Assembly: GCA_002386525.1 (NCBI GenBank)
Contig: DGIS01000013.1
Span: forward strand, 383,854-447,853
Reading direction: 5' to 3'
Length of the DNA: 64,000 nt
Source of the DNA: Sphingobacterium sp. UBA4616
Lineage (GTDB): Bacteria; Bacteroidota; Bacteroidia; Sphingobacteriales; Sphingobacteriaceae
Below the pieces are notes generated by a model, which ran no database searches, had not been told where the DNA came from, and worked only from the letters and a program-made list of their open reading frames with translations. The translations under genes and the position numbers were made by a program. Shown here one piece after another: positions 18,665-28,156 of the stretch. The stretch's first letter is position 1. Each line of letters opens with the position of its first letter.

Positions 18665-19210
18665 ATGAAAATTTTATTATGGAGAGGATTGATCAACAAA
18701 TCTTGGGAGCATTGCACCGTTGACACAACGGATAGTGGTTTCAAAATAGCTTCCGAAATTGTAGGTAATTACGAAAGCAATACCTATATCGTAAATTATT
18801 TGATTAACACAGATAACCAATGGAATACACAGGATTTCGAAATTCGATGCGACATTCAAGGTGAACTCAAACAATTTTATGGAAAAAAAAATGGTTCTGA
18901 TTGGCTGATCAATGGAGAGATTGAACCGTATTTTGCAGGTTTTAATTATATCGATATCTCTATAACACCATTGACAAACACGTTACCAATAAAAAGACTC
19001 GCGCTTAATGTCAATGAATCACAAGATATCAATGTTATTTATATCGATATCTTGAATGAATCAATTAAGCCTGTTAGAGAAAGATACACAAAAATTTCCA
19101 AAGATCAATACCAATACGAAAACTTGGAATCAGCATTTGCTTCAGCCATACTTATTGACCGAAACGGCATGGTAAAAACTTACCCAGGTCACTTTGAGTT
19201 AGTGGCTTAA
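18665..19210 (+). CDS. Putative glycolipid-binding domain protein
   Basis: 181 residues from the ATG at 18665; an earlier TTG at 18638 in the same frame is less likely. The start (ILLWRGLINKSWEHCTVDTTDSGFKI) and the beta-rich body with YIVNYLINTD, WLINGEIEPYFAGFNYIDIS and the late IDILNESIKPVRERYTKIS follow the putative glycolipid-binding family (PF06475-like), a barrel of about 180 residues without signal peptide. Its biological role is not established. It lies 90 bases after the transporter gene on the same strand but probably has its own promoter. Family assignment is from overall pattern, not a catalytic motif. Confidence 0.6.
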   Translation: MKILLWRGLINKSWEHCTVDTTDSGFKIASEIVGNYESNTYIVNYLINTDNQWNTQDFEIRCDIQGELKQFYGKKNGSDWLINGEIEPYFAGFNYIDISITPLTNTLPIKRLALNVNESQDINVIYIDILNESIKPVRERYTKISKDQYQYENLESAFASAILIDRNGMVKTYPGHFELVA

Positions 19211-19341
19211 TATCGTTATAATTTGATGATAATTGGCTTCCATAGCTTTCAATTGATAGTATGTGGTGAAGTTTATATTATATATTTCTACGTGTTCGAC
19301 CTATTTCCTTGTTAAGGTTGTTGATAAGTTAAATTAAAAAT

Positions 19342-20679
19342 ATGATTATGTTATTTAATTATAAAAATGTTATCCGAATCTCTTTATGGAGTATATTGGT
19401 GATAAGCTTTGCTGTTACGGGTTGCCGGGACCGCAACTCTAAAAATCAGCCGGGAGGGAAAGAAGTTTCCAAAATGAAGGAGCAGGCTGAGAATACCGAT
19501 TTTACACTTGCGCTCCTCAATGCTCTTTTCTACGAAGAGGATTTTGAGTCCTCTTTAAAATCCCAATTGCAACTCAGTCAAAGGCAGATCGATGATTTAA
19601 AGGTAGCTGCGAGTACAGCTGTGGAAAAACTTAGCGAGGAGGATGAACCTTCCAGTAAATCTTTTAAAGAATCTATAAAACAGGCGACGACTCAAATTGT
19701 AAAGATACTTGGTAACCAAAAGGCCGCTCAATTCTTTCATTTTATAACTGCACGTTATGCTGATGGAGAGAACACGCTACCAATTGAGCCAAATCAGATT
19801 CCTGAAGACACGCGTATTATTGTGAACGGGCCAGCGTTTCGAATGGATGTATTTCAGCAGGGTAAACTGATTAAGACCTACAGTATTGCTATTGGATATC
19901 CCGAGTTTCCCTTGCCTACGGGCGTGCGTAAAGCGACCAATATCATATTTAATCCTACATGGACACCTCCTGATGAGCCTTGGGTGAAAGGTAAGGTGAG
20001 TCCGGGCGAGAAAGTCCCTGCGGGAAGTGAACTAAATCCTCTGGGGCCCATTAAAATTCCCATTGGTATGCCTTCTTTGATTCACGGAGGAAAAGATGTA
20101 TCCAAATTAGGAGCTTTTGCTTCTCATGGTTGTGTTGGTCTTACGGACGGTCAGGTGCAGGATTTTGCAAAATTTTTGTCCTTAGTAGCAGGAAATCCGA
20201 TATCAGCAGAGAAAATCGCTAATTACGAAAAAAAGGATACAAAGACTGAAACTGTAAAATTAAAGCAACCTGTATTAGTTGAACTTCGATATGAAACCAT
20301 TGTTGCTCAGGATGGAGGTTTGCATATCTTTCGGGATGTTTATGAGCGTGGTACAAATACCATCGAAAATGCGACACGCGTGCTCGATAAATACAATATC
20401 AAGCTAGAGAAACTCAGTGAGCAGGAGCGGACTAGCTTAATGAAAGGTTTAGAAGATATGAATCAGGATGCACGTGGTAATAAAATTGCCGGGGTTGACG
20501 ATCCGGAGTCTGCTTCAACAGGTGATAGTGCCAAAGAACGAGCGGCTGATAAAGAAAGCCGAAAAGATAAAGGCCAAGTGACAAGAAGCGTAGTTGGCCA
20601 GAGAGAAATCGTAGTGAGAATTGCAGCGTTGAAAGGTAAAGGATATCCACTTCCTGTAGACAATAATTCAGGGAAATAG
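19342..20679 (+). CDS. L,D-transpeptidase (YkuD/ErfK) lipoprotein
   Basis: 445 residues beginning with a lipoprotein signal (AVTGC, Cys28). The YkuD domain spans about 157-290: RIIVNGPAFRMDVFQQGKLIKTYSIAIG, then IPIGMPSLIHGG (His248), and the active site GAFASHGCVGLTDG with His262 and nucleophile Cys264. The enzyme should form 3-3 or lipoprotein-peptidoglycan crosslinks in the periplasm. The common SHGC[IV]R motif has Gly instead of Arg two residues after Cys. A helical, acidic N-terminal region (45-135) and a charged C-terminal tail rich in Asp/Lys/Glu (about 375-425) flank the domain. A hairpin terminator follows at 20703-20738. Confidence 0.87.
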   Translation: MIMLFNYKNVIRISLWSILVISFAVTGCRDRNSKNQPGGKEVSKMKEQAENTDFTLALLNALFYEEDFESSLKSQLQLSQRQIDDLKVAASTAVEKLSEEDEPSSKSFKESIKQATTQIVKILGNQKAAQFFHFITARYADGENTLPIEPNQIPEDTRIIVNGPAFRMDVFQQGKLIKTYSIAIGYPEFPLPTGVRKATNIIFNPTWTPPDEPWVKGKVSPGEKVPAGSELNPLGPIKIPIGMPSLIHGGKDVSKLGAFASHGCVGLTDGQVQDFAKFLSLVAGNPISAEKIANYEKKDTKTETVKLKQPVLVELRYETIVAQDGGLHIFRDVYERGTNTIENATRVLDKYNIKLEKLSEQERTSLMKGLEDMNQDARGNKIAGVDDPESASTGDSAKERAADKESRKDKGQVTRSVVGQREIVVRIAALKGKGYPLPVDNNSGK

Positions 20680-20702
20680 AGAAATTCCTATTGTTTATTC
20701 AT

Positions 20703-20756
20703 ACCCCATGAAACTTTAACACTCAAGTATCATGGGGTGTCTACATACTTTTTTAT
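20703..20756 (+). terminator. Rho-independent terminator after the L,D-transpeptidase gene
   Basis: ACCCCATGA at 20703-20711 pairs with TCATGGGGT at 20730-20738 (9 bp, 18-base loop), and a T-rich run begins at 20749. It separates the L,D-transpeptidase gene from the convergent OmpA-family gene and works best in the plus direction. Confidence 0.6.
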
Positions 20757-21751
20757 TTAATTTTGACGAGTTCTACACGTCTATTTTTAGCCCTGTTATC
20801 TTCTGAATCATTAGCGACCAAAGGACGGTCTGCACCGTATCCCTTAGCTGATAACCGGGATTTATCAATTTTCTGAGCAATAAGGGCATCCATTACAGCT
20901 TTCGCACGATCACTGGAAAGCTTTTTGTTGTGTGCGACATCGCCAACATTGTCCGTGTGCCCTTCGATTGCGATTTTTAGAGATGGATCATTTTTTAGCG
21001 CCTCAGCAATCTGAATGACCAAATCTATCCCTGTCGTAGTAATACTTGATTTATCCGTATCGAATGTGATATAAACAATCGATTTACCTGTTTCAGAGAG
21101 ATCTTTAGTGATTTCATCTGCTGTAATTTTTTTTATCGTTTGTTTGAAATCATTTTCTTGAAGAATATTGAGTTTGGCACCAGCATTGTTGCAGGTATAT
21201 TGAATAAATATATTACCTTGATTTTTCGTTCTAATAACATAAACCCTGATTTGTTCATCAGCATATCCAATGTCACCTTCATCACCTTTGTGTGGATCCT
21301 GTTTATTGTAACGATCATACTCTTCCCTTGTAATGTTGCCATCAAAAACTTTTACAGCGCCTATAGATGCTAAATAATCCTCCATGCTTTTTTCAAAATA
21401 GCGCTGTGAAAATTGAGTGCCTTGCTCGTTTGTTATATTTGCTTTATAGAGTCTACCTTCGAAAGGTTTCATAACTCCATTGACGGCAAAATAGCAAACA
21501 TCAAAGTCTTTTTTAATGGGTTGATTCATCTCTTTGTAACCTTTTGGCGGAGTAAAAAACGGGAAAACACCGATGTCACTATCTGAATAGGGGATACTTG
21601 CAAGATCAAAGCTTGTTGTTGTATCAACTTTTGTAGGCCCTTCTTCAACCGTTTTTTCCTGTGGAGCTGGCGGCGGGGTATTATCTTTTACCTGTTGGGT
21701 GCATGAAGCCACCGCCCATGCCGATGTCAATAAAAGTATTGTGCTTTTCAT
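20753..21751 (-). CDS. OmpA-family peptidoglycan-associated lipoprotein
   Basis: 332 residues. The lipoprotein signal peptide ends in VASC (Cys17), followed by a Pro/Glu-rich linker and a unique region (about 45-215) with no recognised fold. The C-terminal OmpA domain (about 225-332) carries the peptidoglycan-binding pattern IEGHTDNVGD...LSSDRAKAVMDALI...SRLSAKGYGADRPL...NRRVEL. It should link the outer membrane to the wall. It is convergent with the L,D-transpeptidase gene, another wall-related lipoprotein, though the two are not in one operon. Confidence 0.88.
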   Translation of the reverse strand: MKSTILLLTSAWAVASCTQQVKDNTPPPAPQEKTVEEGPTKVDTTTSFDLASIPYSDSDIGVFPFFTPPKGYKEMNQPIKKDFDVCYFAVNGVMKPFEGRLYKANITNEQGTQFSQRYFEKSMEDYLASIGAVKVFDGNITREEYDRYNKQDPHKGDEGDIGYADEQIRVYVIRTKNQGNIFIQYTCNNAGAKLNILQENDFKQTIKKITADEITKDLSETGKSIVYITFDTDKSSITTTGIDLVIQIAEALKNDPSLKIAIEGHTDNVGDVAHNKKLSSDRAKAVMDALIAQKIDKSRLSAKGYGADRPLVANDSEDNRAKNRRVELVKIK

Positions 21752-21819
21752 ATTTTCTTTTTTTTAGCTGTGGCAAATTTTATGCCTAAACCGTTGACAT
21801 ATTTGTCAATTGGATTGAA

Positions 21820-22640
21820 ATGCGGGGCAGTTCCTTTTCTTTTGTGCTGCTCCTATTGAAGTCATTAGGAAGTTGCAGGAGTCAAGTGTTTAACAGCACT
21901 TCAACTGATATGTCTAACTGGCTTAAGGTTTGGCTCAATAATGGATATTTTAGTGATAGAGAAATCGTCTCTGCGGAATATATAAGAGAGGCTGCAGGCT
22001 CACAAATGGTAATGGATGTAGCTTTGCCGGACAAACATAAAGATGTTTTCCTTTCCAACTATGGCTTAGGTTGGATGATTGGATCCTACAGAGGGCATTA
22101 TCAAGTTGAACACGGTGGCAATATTAATGGATTCTCTGCAAACGTAGCACTTTATCCTGCTGATACGCTGGGGATTGTTGTATTGACAAATCAGAGCGTC
22201 TCTATGGTTCCCATTGTAGTCAGAAACTCTATAGCTGATATACTCTTAGGTTTGCAGCCAATTGATTGGAATGGTGAAAAGATTGCGGAAATAGATTCTT
22301 TAAGTCATGTTAGAAAACAAAAGAACAAATTACACATTCCATCAACAAAACCTTCAAATTCCTTAATCCATTATACTGGTTCTTTTGAAAATCCAGCATA
22401 TGAAGTATTGACATAAGGCTGCAAGATGATCATCTTTACTGTGAGCTTGGTTATGAGAAGATCATTCTTGTTCACCGGCACTAAGACGTTTTTGATCCGA
22501 GGTCTGTAGATAAAAATGGGGTGGTGGATATTGAGCCTAGTAGCCTTCTGTTTAATTTTTTTAGTGATGAGAGCGGTCAGATTCAAAGTATAGCGATTCT
22601 TTTGGATGGTAGTGAAAAGCCAGTTTTTTTTCGATCGTAA
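21820..22640 (+). pseudogene. Truncated and frameshifted beta-lactamase-class-C-like serine hydrolase gene
   Basis: The frame 21820-22416 encodes only the C-terminal half of a serine hydrolase: STDMSNWLKVWLNNG, LSNYGLGWMIGSYRGHYQVE then HGGNINGFSANVALYPADT, and LTNQ. The Ser-x-x-Lys and Tyr-x-Asn parts of the active site are missing. After a stop at 22414, the next frame (from 22413) continues the family's C-terminal domain: LQDDHLYCELGYEKIILVH, a TAA at 22482-22484, DVFDPRSVDKNGVVDIEPSS, ending SEKPVFFRS at 22638-22640. So the gene has lost its N-terminus, gained a one-base shift near 22412 and a nonsense codon. The residues before NSTSTDMSNW are probably not original coding sequence. Confidence 0.75.
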
Positions 22641-22816
22641 TCTACATTAGGTTTACTGCATCGAAATGTATGGCCAATTAACGTGGGAGACAATTATTTA
22701 AAGTAATAGTTCAGCGCATTTTTAGGGGTCGTGATGAAGTAACAGCGAGAAACATAAACGAAGTTTACTAGTTGAAATGCTTAATAAGATGTAAAGCCAT
22801 TACGCTAGAATATAGT

Positions 22817-24229
22817 CTAAGCGACTTTCTGAATTTCTTTCTTCTGGACCAAGCCTCTCAAATTACTTCCGTCGCTCGGTTTAATTTTGAAATATTCAAT
22901 TAAGGATAGCATGGACAAAGCGGCTATTAGCTGTAATGCCAAACTAAAATCCCGCATTTGATAAACAGTGTCCCTGTAATGACTACTTGCCAGGTGAAGA
23001 GTAACTGCTCCTAAAGCTATTCCCATACCAAGTGCCATTTGTTGAGCTGTATTATATAAAGTATTCGCATTGCTCATTTGCTCTTTCGTCACGTCAGCAT
23101 AAGCTAAGGTGTTGAGACTTGTAAATTGAAGTGAACGTGTAAGTCCCGAAAAAAAGAAAACAATTGCCACTATCCAAATCGGTGTTTGTAGCGAAAGCAG
23201 AGAGAGTCCTGCAGTTACAAGTGTTAAAATAATGCCATTACCGATTAATACCTTACGAAAATCAAATTCTCGTGTTATCCACATGGCTACTGGTTTCATA
23301 CTCATACTACCCAACATGTTGGCCATATAGAGTAGTCCGGCATGAAATGGACTAAGACCAAAGCCCAACTGTAACATTAGAGGTAATATAAATGGAGCCA
23401 CATTGATTACCATACGCGTAATTGAACCTGAATAGACAGTAACCCGGAAGGTTTTTACTTTTAAGATGCTGTAATCGATTAAAGGGTATTTGATCCGTTT
23501 AGAGTGCCAGACAGCAATTGACATAAGCACAAAACTGACTACAATCATTAGAATTGGCTTTAAATAATCATCTTTAGCCGCACCGATCATTTCGGTTCCC
23601 AGCATGATTCCCGCTAGGCCAATACCACTGATAAAAAATCCGATAATGTCAAGTGGACGGCTATTTTCTGATTCCATCATCGGGATATATTTATTAACTG
23701 CCCACAAGGCAAATACTCCAAATGGGATGTTGATAAAGAAAATCCAGTGCCAGCTAAAATACGTAGTAAAAAAACCGCCCAGTACAGGTCCGATAATTGG
23801 TCCTAGTAGCCCAGCCCAGGCAATATACCCGATAGCGTCGACTAGGTCTTTCTTTTCTGTATGCTTCAGCACGATAAGACGACCAACTGGTACCATAAGT
23901 GCACCGGCTGTACCCTGGCAAATACGAGCTATGACGAACGATGTTAGGTTGGAACTTAGTCCGCATGCGATCGATGAAAGTATGAATCCCATAATTGCAG
24001 CATTGAAAACTTTTTTTGCGCCGTAGCGGTCAGCTATCCAGCCGCTGATTGGAATAAATACTGCTAACATAACGGTGTAGGAAGTAATGCCCGCGCTGAG
24101 ATGTACTACATTACTCTCAAAATCATGTGCCATTTTGGGTAAGGCCGTTGATATCGCTGTGGTGTCCAGCATCTCCATAAGTAATGTTCCACCTACAATG
24201 AGCGATATGATGCGTGATTCTTTCTTCAT
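22817..24229 (-). CDS. MFS multidrug efflux transporter, DHA2 family
   Basis: 470 residues with a 14-helix pattern of the EmrB/QacA (DHA2) proton-driven drug exporters. Motif A appears as GWIADRYGAKKVF (about 63-75). Motif C GPIIGPVLGGFF lies in helix 5, and the helix-1 signature LLMEMLDTTAISTALP carries the family's Asp. A positively charged tail ends the protein. No membrane-fusion (EmrA) partner is adjacent, so it likely works alone in the inner membrane, or with components encoded elsewhere. Substrate unknown. It stands alone between two broken genes. Confidence 0.9.
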   Translation of the reverse strand: MKKESRIISLIVGGTLLMEMLDTTAISTALPKMAHDFESNVVHLSAGITSYTVMLAVFIPISGWIADRYGAKKVFNAAIMGFILSSIACGLSSNLTSFVIARICQGTAGALMVPVGRLIVLKHTEKKDLVDAIGYIAWAGLLGPIIGPVLGGFFTTYFSWHWIFFINIPFGVFALWAVNKYIPMMESENSRPLDIIGFFISGIGLAGIMLGTEMIGAAKDDYLKPILMIVVSFVLMSIAVWHSKRIKYPLIDYSILKVKTFRVTVYSGSITRMVINVAPFILPLMLQLGFGLSPFHAGLLYMANMLGSMSMKPVAMWITREFDFRKVLIGNGIILTLVTAGLSLLSLQTPIWIVAIVFFFSGLTRSLQFTSLNTLAYADVTKEQMSNANTLYNTAQQMALGMGIALGAVTLHLASSHYRDTVYQMRDFSLALQLIAALSMLSLIEYFKIKPSDGSNLRGLVQKKEIQKVA

Positions 24230-24732
24230 TTTGCTCTTCTACTATCCTGCATGGGATAAATTTGCGACAAAAGTAAGTCTATCTAGAAAAAGAAAAGTCA
24301 TTTAAACGCTATTTTTAATCTGAGAGTCTTCAAAACAAATTCGCTTCAACATTCGTAGATTAATCCTCGATGAAAACTGTTGATATCGCTGTAATGGATA
24401 AGCTGGCAGATCGCTTTCTAAGAAATAGAACTATACGCCTAGGTCTAATTTTCTGAAGCTAACAGTATTTTACTTATCCACGTCTAGAAAACTCATTCCA
24501 ATTATTGAATCGGTATTCTAATAGAATCGGTATGTACGAAGTGTGCGTTAATAAAAGAAAGGAAGTTCTTTGTTTCGGCTGACATTATTGCGTGAATTTT
24601 TCTATTTTTAGATCCGCAACCTTATGTCGCGTAGGTTTGGCCAAGAGAGTTAACCCCACACAACAACTAATGGATAAAAGCACAAAAATTATAATTTTTT
24701 TTTCTGTCTCTTCAAACTGACACTTCATATAA
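24230..24732. other. Gap upstream of the glycosyltransferase remnant
   Basis: Stops in all frames. No trace of the missing N-terminal half of the downstream PMT-family gene was found here, so that half appears to have been deleted rather than mutated. The first ~60 bases should hold the promoter of the divergent efflux gene. Confidence 0.4.
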
Positions 24733-25581
24733 TTGCTGATATACATTCAGGTTTTTCAAGGAGATGAGCTCCTGCATATAGCGACCGGAAACCCGATTAC
24801 ATCTATTATGCTAATTCCTACCTTGATTTTTATTTTGGGAGGTCAAAAAATGAAACACCACTACCCGCCCTTAGCGACTTCAATTATATTATCTATTCTA
24901 TTTTTAGCTTATTCAAAAGGCAAAGCTTATTACTTTTTCCCGATTGTTCTAACATTATTGCCCTTTGTTGGTGTTTTTTTTGAGCGTGTTATTATGCCCC
25001 AAAGAAGGTGGCTTTTATTTCCATTAGGTTTTATTTTATTACTAGGAACTATTTTGATTCCTTTTGGTCTACCCATTTATTCTTATGCGCATTATATGGA
25101 TACAATTCACAAATACCTTCCTAAAAATGTGAAAAATGGTAAAGAGGTTCTTCCTATGCAAGAATATATTACAAAGCAAAAGTGGGAAAGTACTATGCAG
25201 GAGTTAAAATCCGTTTATGACAGTTTGCCTGCAAATGAACAGTTAAACTGTCTCATTTGGGGTAAACATTATTCCCAGGCTGGCGCTATCGAGCTGATGA
25301 AGGCTACATACGGGCTTCCGAATGCATTTTGCTACCACGGTAGTTTCTACAGTTGGGCGCCATTCGGACGAATGCCGAAAACCGTGATAGCCATTTGTTA
25401 CAATGATACTAGTGAAGAGTTTTTTCATCCTTTTTTCGAAGAAGTCACTCCAGTGAAAAAGTTATATAGTCCATATGCCAGTAATGAAGGATGGGTGCTA
25501 CAAACGATTTATATCTGCAAAAAACCTAAACAAAACTTTAACAAAATGAAAGATCTTTTTACAAAGAGAATATTTGAATAA
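24733..25581 (+). pseudogene. N-terminally truncated ArnT/PMT-type (GT39-like) glycosyltransferase
   Basis: An open frame of 282 codons starting at a weak TTG. It shows only the last few membrane helices of a PMT-like glycosyltransferase (SIILSILFLAYSKGKAYYFFPI, about 51-72, and FPLGFILLLGTILIPFGLP) plus its periplasmic tail with the typical late blocks LPANEQLNCLIWGKHYSQAG, AIELMKATYGLPNAFCYHGS and WVLQTIYICKKPK. Intact relatives are about 500-550 residues, with the catalytic Asp/Glu in an N-terminal loop that is absent here. It cannot be a functional transferase by itself. It could be an expressed fragment. Confidence 0.65.
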
Positions 25582-25815
25582 GCAAACATATAGATAGGGA
25601 TGTTATATTTTTTTTCCAACAATCATTCGTTGATAAATTCAAATCCTTTTTAATTTTCAAAACTGCATTGAAACAAACTCAAATAGCCATATATCGTTAT
25701 GCTATTTCTGATTATGATCGCGTCACTATAATTTTCTTATCTCAAATAACACTAAAAAATCTTTTTTATTTTAACTTTAGCTGCATCTAGAAAAGACAAC
25801 TAATAATCTCGGGCA

Positions 25816-26763
25816 ATGCATACTTCGTATCTACAACTTTTAACATTTAAAAAGAATATTAAATGTTATTTTTTAATAGCTATTTTTCTTTTATGTACTA
25901 ATTTGAATCAACTTTTTGCGCAGAAAGCAACTACTCTATTAAAAGAGAAAATTGAGCGAATAATTTCAACGAAGAATATGAGGGTAGGAGTTTCCATTTT
26001 GGCAAATAATGGTCAGGATAGCATTTCAATAAATGCTGAAGAGCATTATCCATTACAAAGTGTTTTTAAACTGCATATTGCTCTTGCAGTCCTAGCTGAA
26101 ATTGACAAAGGGAAGTTGTCCTTAAACAGAAAGATAAAAGTTACGGAAAGAGAACTTCTTCCTGACTTTTGGAGCCCGCTTAGAGACGAACATCCAAAAG
26201 GGGGCGATTTTACGATTAAAAAACTAATCCAATATTCTGTTTCTCAAAGTGATAACGTGGCCTGTGATGTCCTAATTCGCTTGTTAGGCAGACCAAAAAC
26301 AATAGAGGACTATTTCAAGAACAACCATATTATCAATAATTTTGAAATTAACTATACCGAAGAAGAGATGCAATCTAAATGGGAAAATATGTTTCAAAAT
26401 TGGACTACACCTCATGCTGCAAGTGAACTTTTGATGAAATTCTATACTAATGGGAATAATCTACTATCCCAGCAGAGTTATGATTTTATTTGGAAAACAT
26501 TGAGAGACACAAATACTGGTGAAGACCGGCTAAAGGGAGCTTTACCAAAAGGGACGGTGGTAGCGCACAAGACAGGATATTCAGGCAAGAACACCGAAGG
26601 TATTACTGCCGCCTTTAATGATATTGGAATAGTGTTTCTACCTAATGGTAAGTATTTTATTATCAGTGTTTTTGTAACGGATTCTAAAGAAAGCAATGAT
26701 ACCAATGCAGAGATGATATCAGCTATATCAAAGGCGACTTGGGATTTCTATTTGGAAAAATAA
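25816..26763 (+). CDS. bla: Class A beta-lactamase, subclass A2 (PER/VEB/CfxA-like)
   Basis: 315 residues with an export signal ending at LFAQ (36). Active-site motifs are Ser82-Val-Phe-Lys85 (SxxK), Ser145-Asp-Asn147 (SDN), the omega-loop Glu in EEEM (about 182-185), and Lys252-Thr-Gly254 (KTG). The sequence LPDFWSPLRDEHPKGG, the TEEEMQSKWE...NWTTPH region and RLKGALPKGTVVAHKTG closely resemble PER- and VEB-type enzymes of subclass A2, typical of Bacteroidota. It should hydrolyse penicillins and probably cephalosporins in the periplasm; the spectrum cannot be read from sequence. It has no linked mobile element, so it is probably resident. A Crp-like regulator follows after about 65 bases. 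Confidence 0.93.
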   Translation: MHTSYLQLLTFKKNIKCYFLIAIFLLCTNLNQLFAQKATTLLKEKIERIISTKNMRVGVSILANNGQDSISINAEEHYPLQSVFKLHIALAVLAEIDKGKLSLNRKIKVTERELLPDFWSPLRDEHPKGGDFTIKKLIQYSVSQSDNVACDVLIRLLGRPKTIEDYFKNNHIINNFEINYTEEEMQSKWENMFQNWTTPHAASELLMKFYTNGNNLLSQQSYDFIWKTLRDTNTGEDRLKGALPKGTVVAHKTGYSGKNTEGITAAFNDIGIVFLPNGKYFIISVFVTDSKESNDTNAEMISAISKATWDFYLEK

Positions 26764-26827
26764 ATTAGAGTAAGAAATTAAAGTTAGATTGAACCTATTT
26801 TTCGCCGAATAACTAGGAGATAGAGGA

Positions 26828-27439
26828 ATGTTATTTATGGGTCAAAAAATGAAAAAATCAACTGTAAACCAATATATTGTCGATAAGTTTTCTCATTTTA
26901 ATCTGAATGAGGAGGAACTTTTTGAACTTAACAAGATTTTGATCTTTAAAAGATTTCGTCGCAAAGAAATTGTTTTTTCATATGGTGAACGCGTCAATAC
27001 AATCGCTTTAATTATTGAGGGCGCTGTCTATTCAAGTATTTTACAACAAGATGGTACCACCCGTATTACTAGTTTGCATTATCCCTCAACTCTGGGAGAA
27101 ATAATTTTTAATTTTGAAGATTACCTTCAAGATCGACCTTCAAAGAAAAATTACCGGGTACAGGATGACTGCTTGCTATTGATGTTGGATATACCAGCAG
27201 TTAAACGTCTATATGAGCAATTTCCAAGATTTTATCAATTGGAACTAATGATTATTCAACCAAATTTTGTCACTGCCTTGAAAAATATCGAGATTCTACA
27301 ATCAAAAAATGCGGCAGATAAAATAAAACTATTAAAATTTCATGCGCCCGAAGTGTTCAAATTATTTCCTTATGGTCATATCGCATCGTATCTTGGAATA
27401 CATCGGAATACGTTCAACAATGTCATATCAATTTTATAG
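26828..27439 (+). CDS. Crp/Fnr-family transcriptional regulator
   Basis: 203 residues with a cyclic-nucleotide-binding-type beta barrel (about 40-125: KEIVFSYGERVNTIALIIEGAVYSSIL...TLGEIIFNFEDYL), a dimerisation helix, and a short C-terminal winged-helix remnant with HIASYLGIHRNTFNNVIS. The ligand-binding Arg/Glu signature of true cAMP receptors is not evident, as is common in Bacteroidota members. Starts at 26828, 26837 or 26849 are all ATG in frame; MKKSTVNQYI (26849) looks most natural. It follows the beta-lactamase gene on the same strand, but coupling is unproven. Confidence 0.8.
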   Translation: MLFMGQKMKKSTVNQYIVDKFSHFNLNEEELFELNKILIFKRFRRKEIVFSYGERVNTIALIIEGAVYSSILQQDGTTRITSLHYPSTLGEIIFNFEDYLQDRPSKKNYRVQDDCLLLMLDIPAVKRLYEQFPRFYQLELMIIQPNFVTALKNIEILQSKNAADKIKLLKFHAPEVFKLFPYGHIASYLGIHRNTFNNVISIL

Positions 27440-27517
27440 CTAGTATACTATATTTTGCACAATTTTGTGCATTTTTTTAATGCTAGTGTGATGTTAATTT
27501 GCATCATGATTTGTAAA

Positions 27518-27916
27518 ATGACTGAAAACAGTATTGGTATCGCAGTTGCAGATGATTCGCCAATTCATAGAAAGCTAATTTCTATTATTTTAAAAAGGGA
27601 TTCACGTTTCCATCTTCATGGCGTTTTTAATAACGGGAGAGATCTAATTTTGGCAACCAATCGAATGGACGTTAAGCCTAGTGTATATTTGCTTGATATT
27701 CTGATGCCTTTTAAGAACGGCCCTCAAACTACTTTTCTGCTGAAGGAGCTGAATCCGCAAGTTTTAATTTTTGGATACAGTAGTCTATTTAGCAGCCCTA
27801 TGGTGGACCAGATGTATTGTAATGGAGCTAAGAAGATATACCAGAAAGGGGAAGAATCTCTTCAGCTAATTTTCGATGAAATATACAAATTTAGTATCTT
27901 AGAATTGTCGGAATGA
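27518..27916 (+). CDS. Stand-alone response regulator receiver domain
   Basis: 132 residues from ATG 27518; the open frame extends upstream to a TTG at 27455 but with unconvincing sequence. Receiver fold signs: AVADDSPIHRK (Asp12, Asp13 acidic pair), phospho-acceptor Asp60 in YLLDILMPFKNGP, FGYSS as the beta-4 switch, and a late Lys in KKIYQKG. There is no output domain, so it may act by protein contact like CheY/SpoIIAA-type single domains, or it has lost its LuxR domain. No kinase gene is adjacent. Confidence 0.72.
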   Translation: MTENSIGIAVADDSPIHRKLISIILKRDSRFHLHGVFNNGRDLILATNRMDVKPSVYLLDILMPFKNGPQTTFLLKELNPQVLIFGYSSLFSSPMVDQMYCNGAKKIYQKGEESLQLIFDEIYKFSILELSE

Positions 27917-28156
27917 GGTCTTACTTACGGCAGTATCAAGAAATAAAAAAATACGATAATTATACTTAATTTAGAGAGAAGTATTCGCCGATTGGTAGTA
28001 TCGTACCAGATTATGGGATAATTCCAAGGAGGGGCAGTTGAAATTAAATTTTGAAAAAAATGAATGTTGTTAAATATGCAAATATTTATATGAATTTAAT
28101 AGAGCCAACAGCGTATATTCTGACTTTAAAGAGTGGAGCAGACCAGAATAATAGGT

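Noticed and set aside
23604..24026. 140-codon plus-strand frame opposite the DHA2 exporter
   Set aside because: Pro/Ile-rich antisense shadow of the transporter gene.
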